Program-made: the position numbers and the translations under genes
In this document: one piece after another, positions 63,530 to 64,000 of the stretch
How positions within the stretch are numbered: position 1 is the stretch's first letter
How the letters are laid out: every line of letters begins with the position of its first letter
Notes under the pieces: generated by a model
The model's input: only the letters and a program-made list of their open reading frames with translations
What the model was told of the DNA's origin: nothing
Database searches by the model: none
Source: Aphelocoma coerulescens
Taxonomy: Eukaryota > Chordata > Aves > Passeriformes > Corvidae
DNA: 64,000 nt
Reading direction: 5' to 3'
Assembly (NCBI RefSeq): GCF_041296385.1
Contig: NW_027184085.1
Location: 7,993,301-8,057,300 of the forward strand

Positions 63530-64000
63530 GATTTACAGGTAAAGTTTGGAGGTCATGTAGTTCAATCCTCCATTCAAACAGCATCAACAGCTTTCAGGCA
63601 CTTGTCACATTAGGTGCTGAATGTCACCACTGATAGAACCTCTCTGGGCAACTCCTCTGGTCCCACTGTTTGACCACCCTCATAGTGAAAAATGTTTTCT
63701 GTATAGCTAATCAGAATTTTCTGAGTTGTGACTTTTCCCTGTTGTCTCTTGAGCAGCTGATGATGACTTCCAAGAAGCCTCATTCCCTCTTCCCTATACC
63801 CTCTCCTAAGGCAGCTGAAGCAAGAAGGAAGATCCATGATGAATGATCTCTTCTTAAGGCTGAATGAACTCAGCTTTCTTAGCCTCTCCCAGTTCCTATG
63901 CTTCAGCCCCATTGTTGTCCTGGCTGCCTCTGCCAGAGTTCCTACAGCTTGTACTGTTGTCCGTGCACTGTGGAGTCCCAGCCTGGACACACTGCTTACG
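63530..64000 (-). mobile_element. CR1 LINE, antisense, running off the window
   Basis: The plus strand reads the complement of a CR1 from its 3' end inwards: 'gaggtcatgtagttcaatcc', 'gacttttccctgttgtctct', 'tcttcttaaggctgaatgaa', 'cttcagccccattgttgtcc' and 'gtggagtcccagcctggaca'. These match the order of the antisense CR1 3' UTR. The element continues beyond position 64000. It lies about 460 bp upstream of the exon at 62965-63073, so it is intronic. Confidence 0.85.

Overview
The window reads as a piece of avian nuclear genome. The main evidence is a scatter of chicken-repeat-1 (CR1) LINE fragments. They are 5'-truncated, lie in both orientations, and carry the typical 3' end wording (for example 'ccttccaacctcagctg' near 12355 and its complement 'tcacagaatcatttagactg' near 37997). 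There are also much older, heavily worn CR1/L3-type and MIR-like relics. There is no Alu, B1 or L1, interspersed repeats are sparse, and no long open frame carries a recognisable protein domain. No operon-like, CRISPR, rRNA or convincing tRNA features were seen. CR1 also occurs in other reptiles, so 'bird' is the best reading rather than a certainty.

Layout. (1) Positions 1 to about 35,000: gene-poor, visibly richer in G+C, with short tandem repeats, several CR1 pieces (about 11.7-12.7, 22.0-22.4, 30.0-31.0 kb), a pair of related 200-250 bp blocks 2 kb apart (17.6 and 19.6 kb), and a few AT-rich motif-dense stretches that could be conserved non-coding elements. I found no supported exon here. 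(2) About 35,000 to 64,000: AT-richer, and it holds the 3' end of one multi-exon gene on the minus strand whose 5' part lies beyond position 64,000. Read in minus-strand order, the pieces are: an exon at 62965-63073; a possible 37-nt microexon at 56628-56664; a probable exon at 37503-37723; and the terminal coding exon at 36340-36556 with its stop codon. All have AG/GT boundaries and the reading phases join without a shift. The terminal exon is also in phase with the 62965-63073 exon directly, so two C-terminal isoforms are possible. I do not recognise the protein family. The introns hold CR1 and MIR-like relics.

The exons and repeats here were read by eye. Boundaries of old repeats are approximate, and suggested regulatory stretches rest on base composition and motifs, not on measured conservation.
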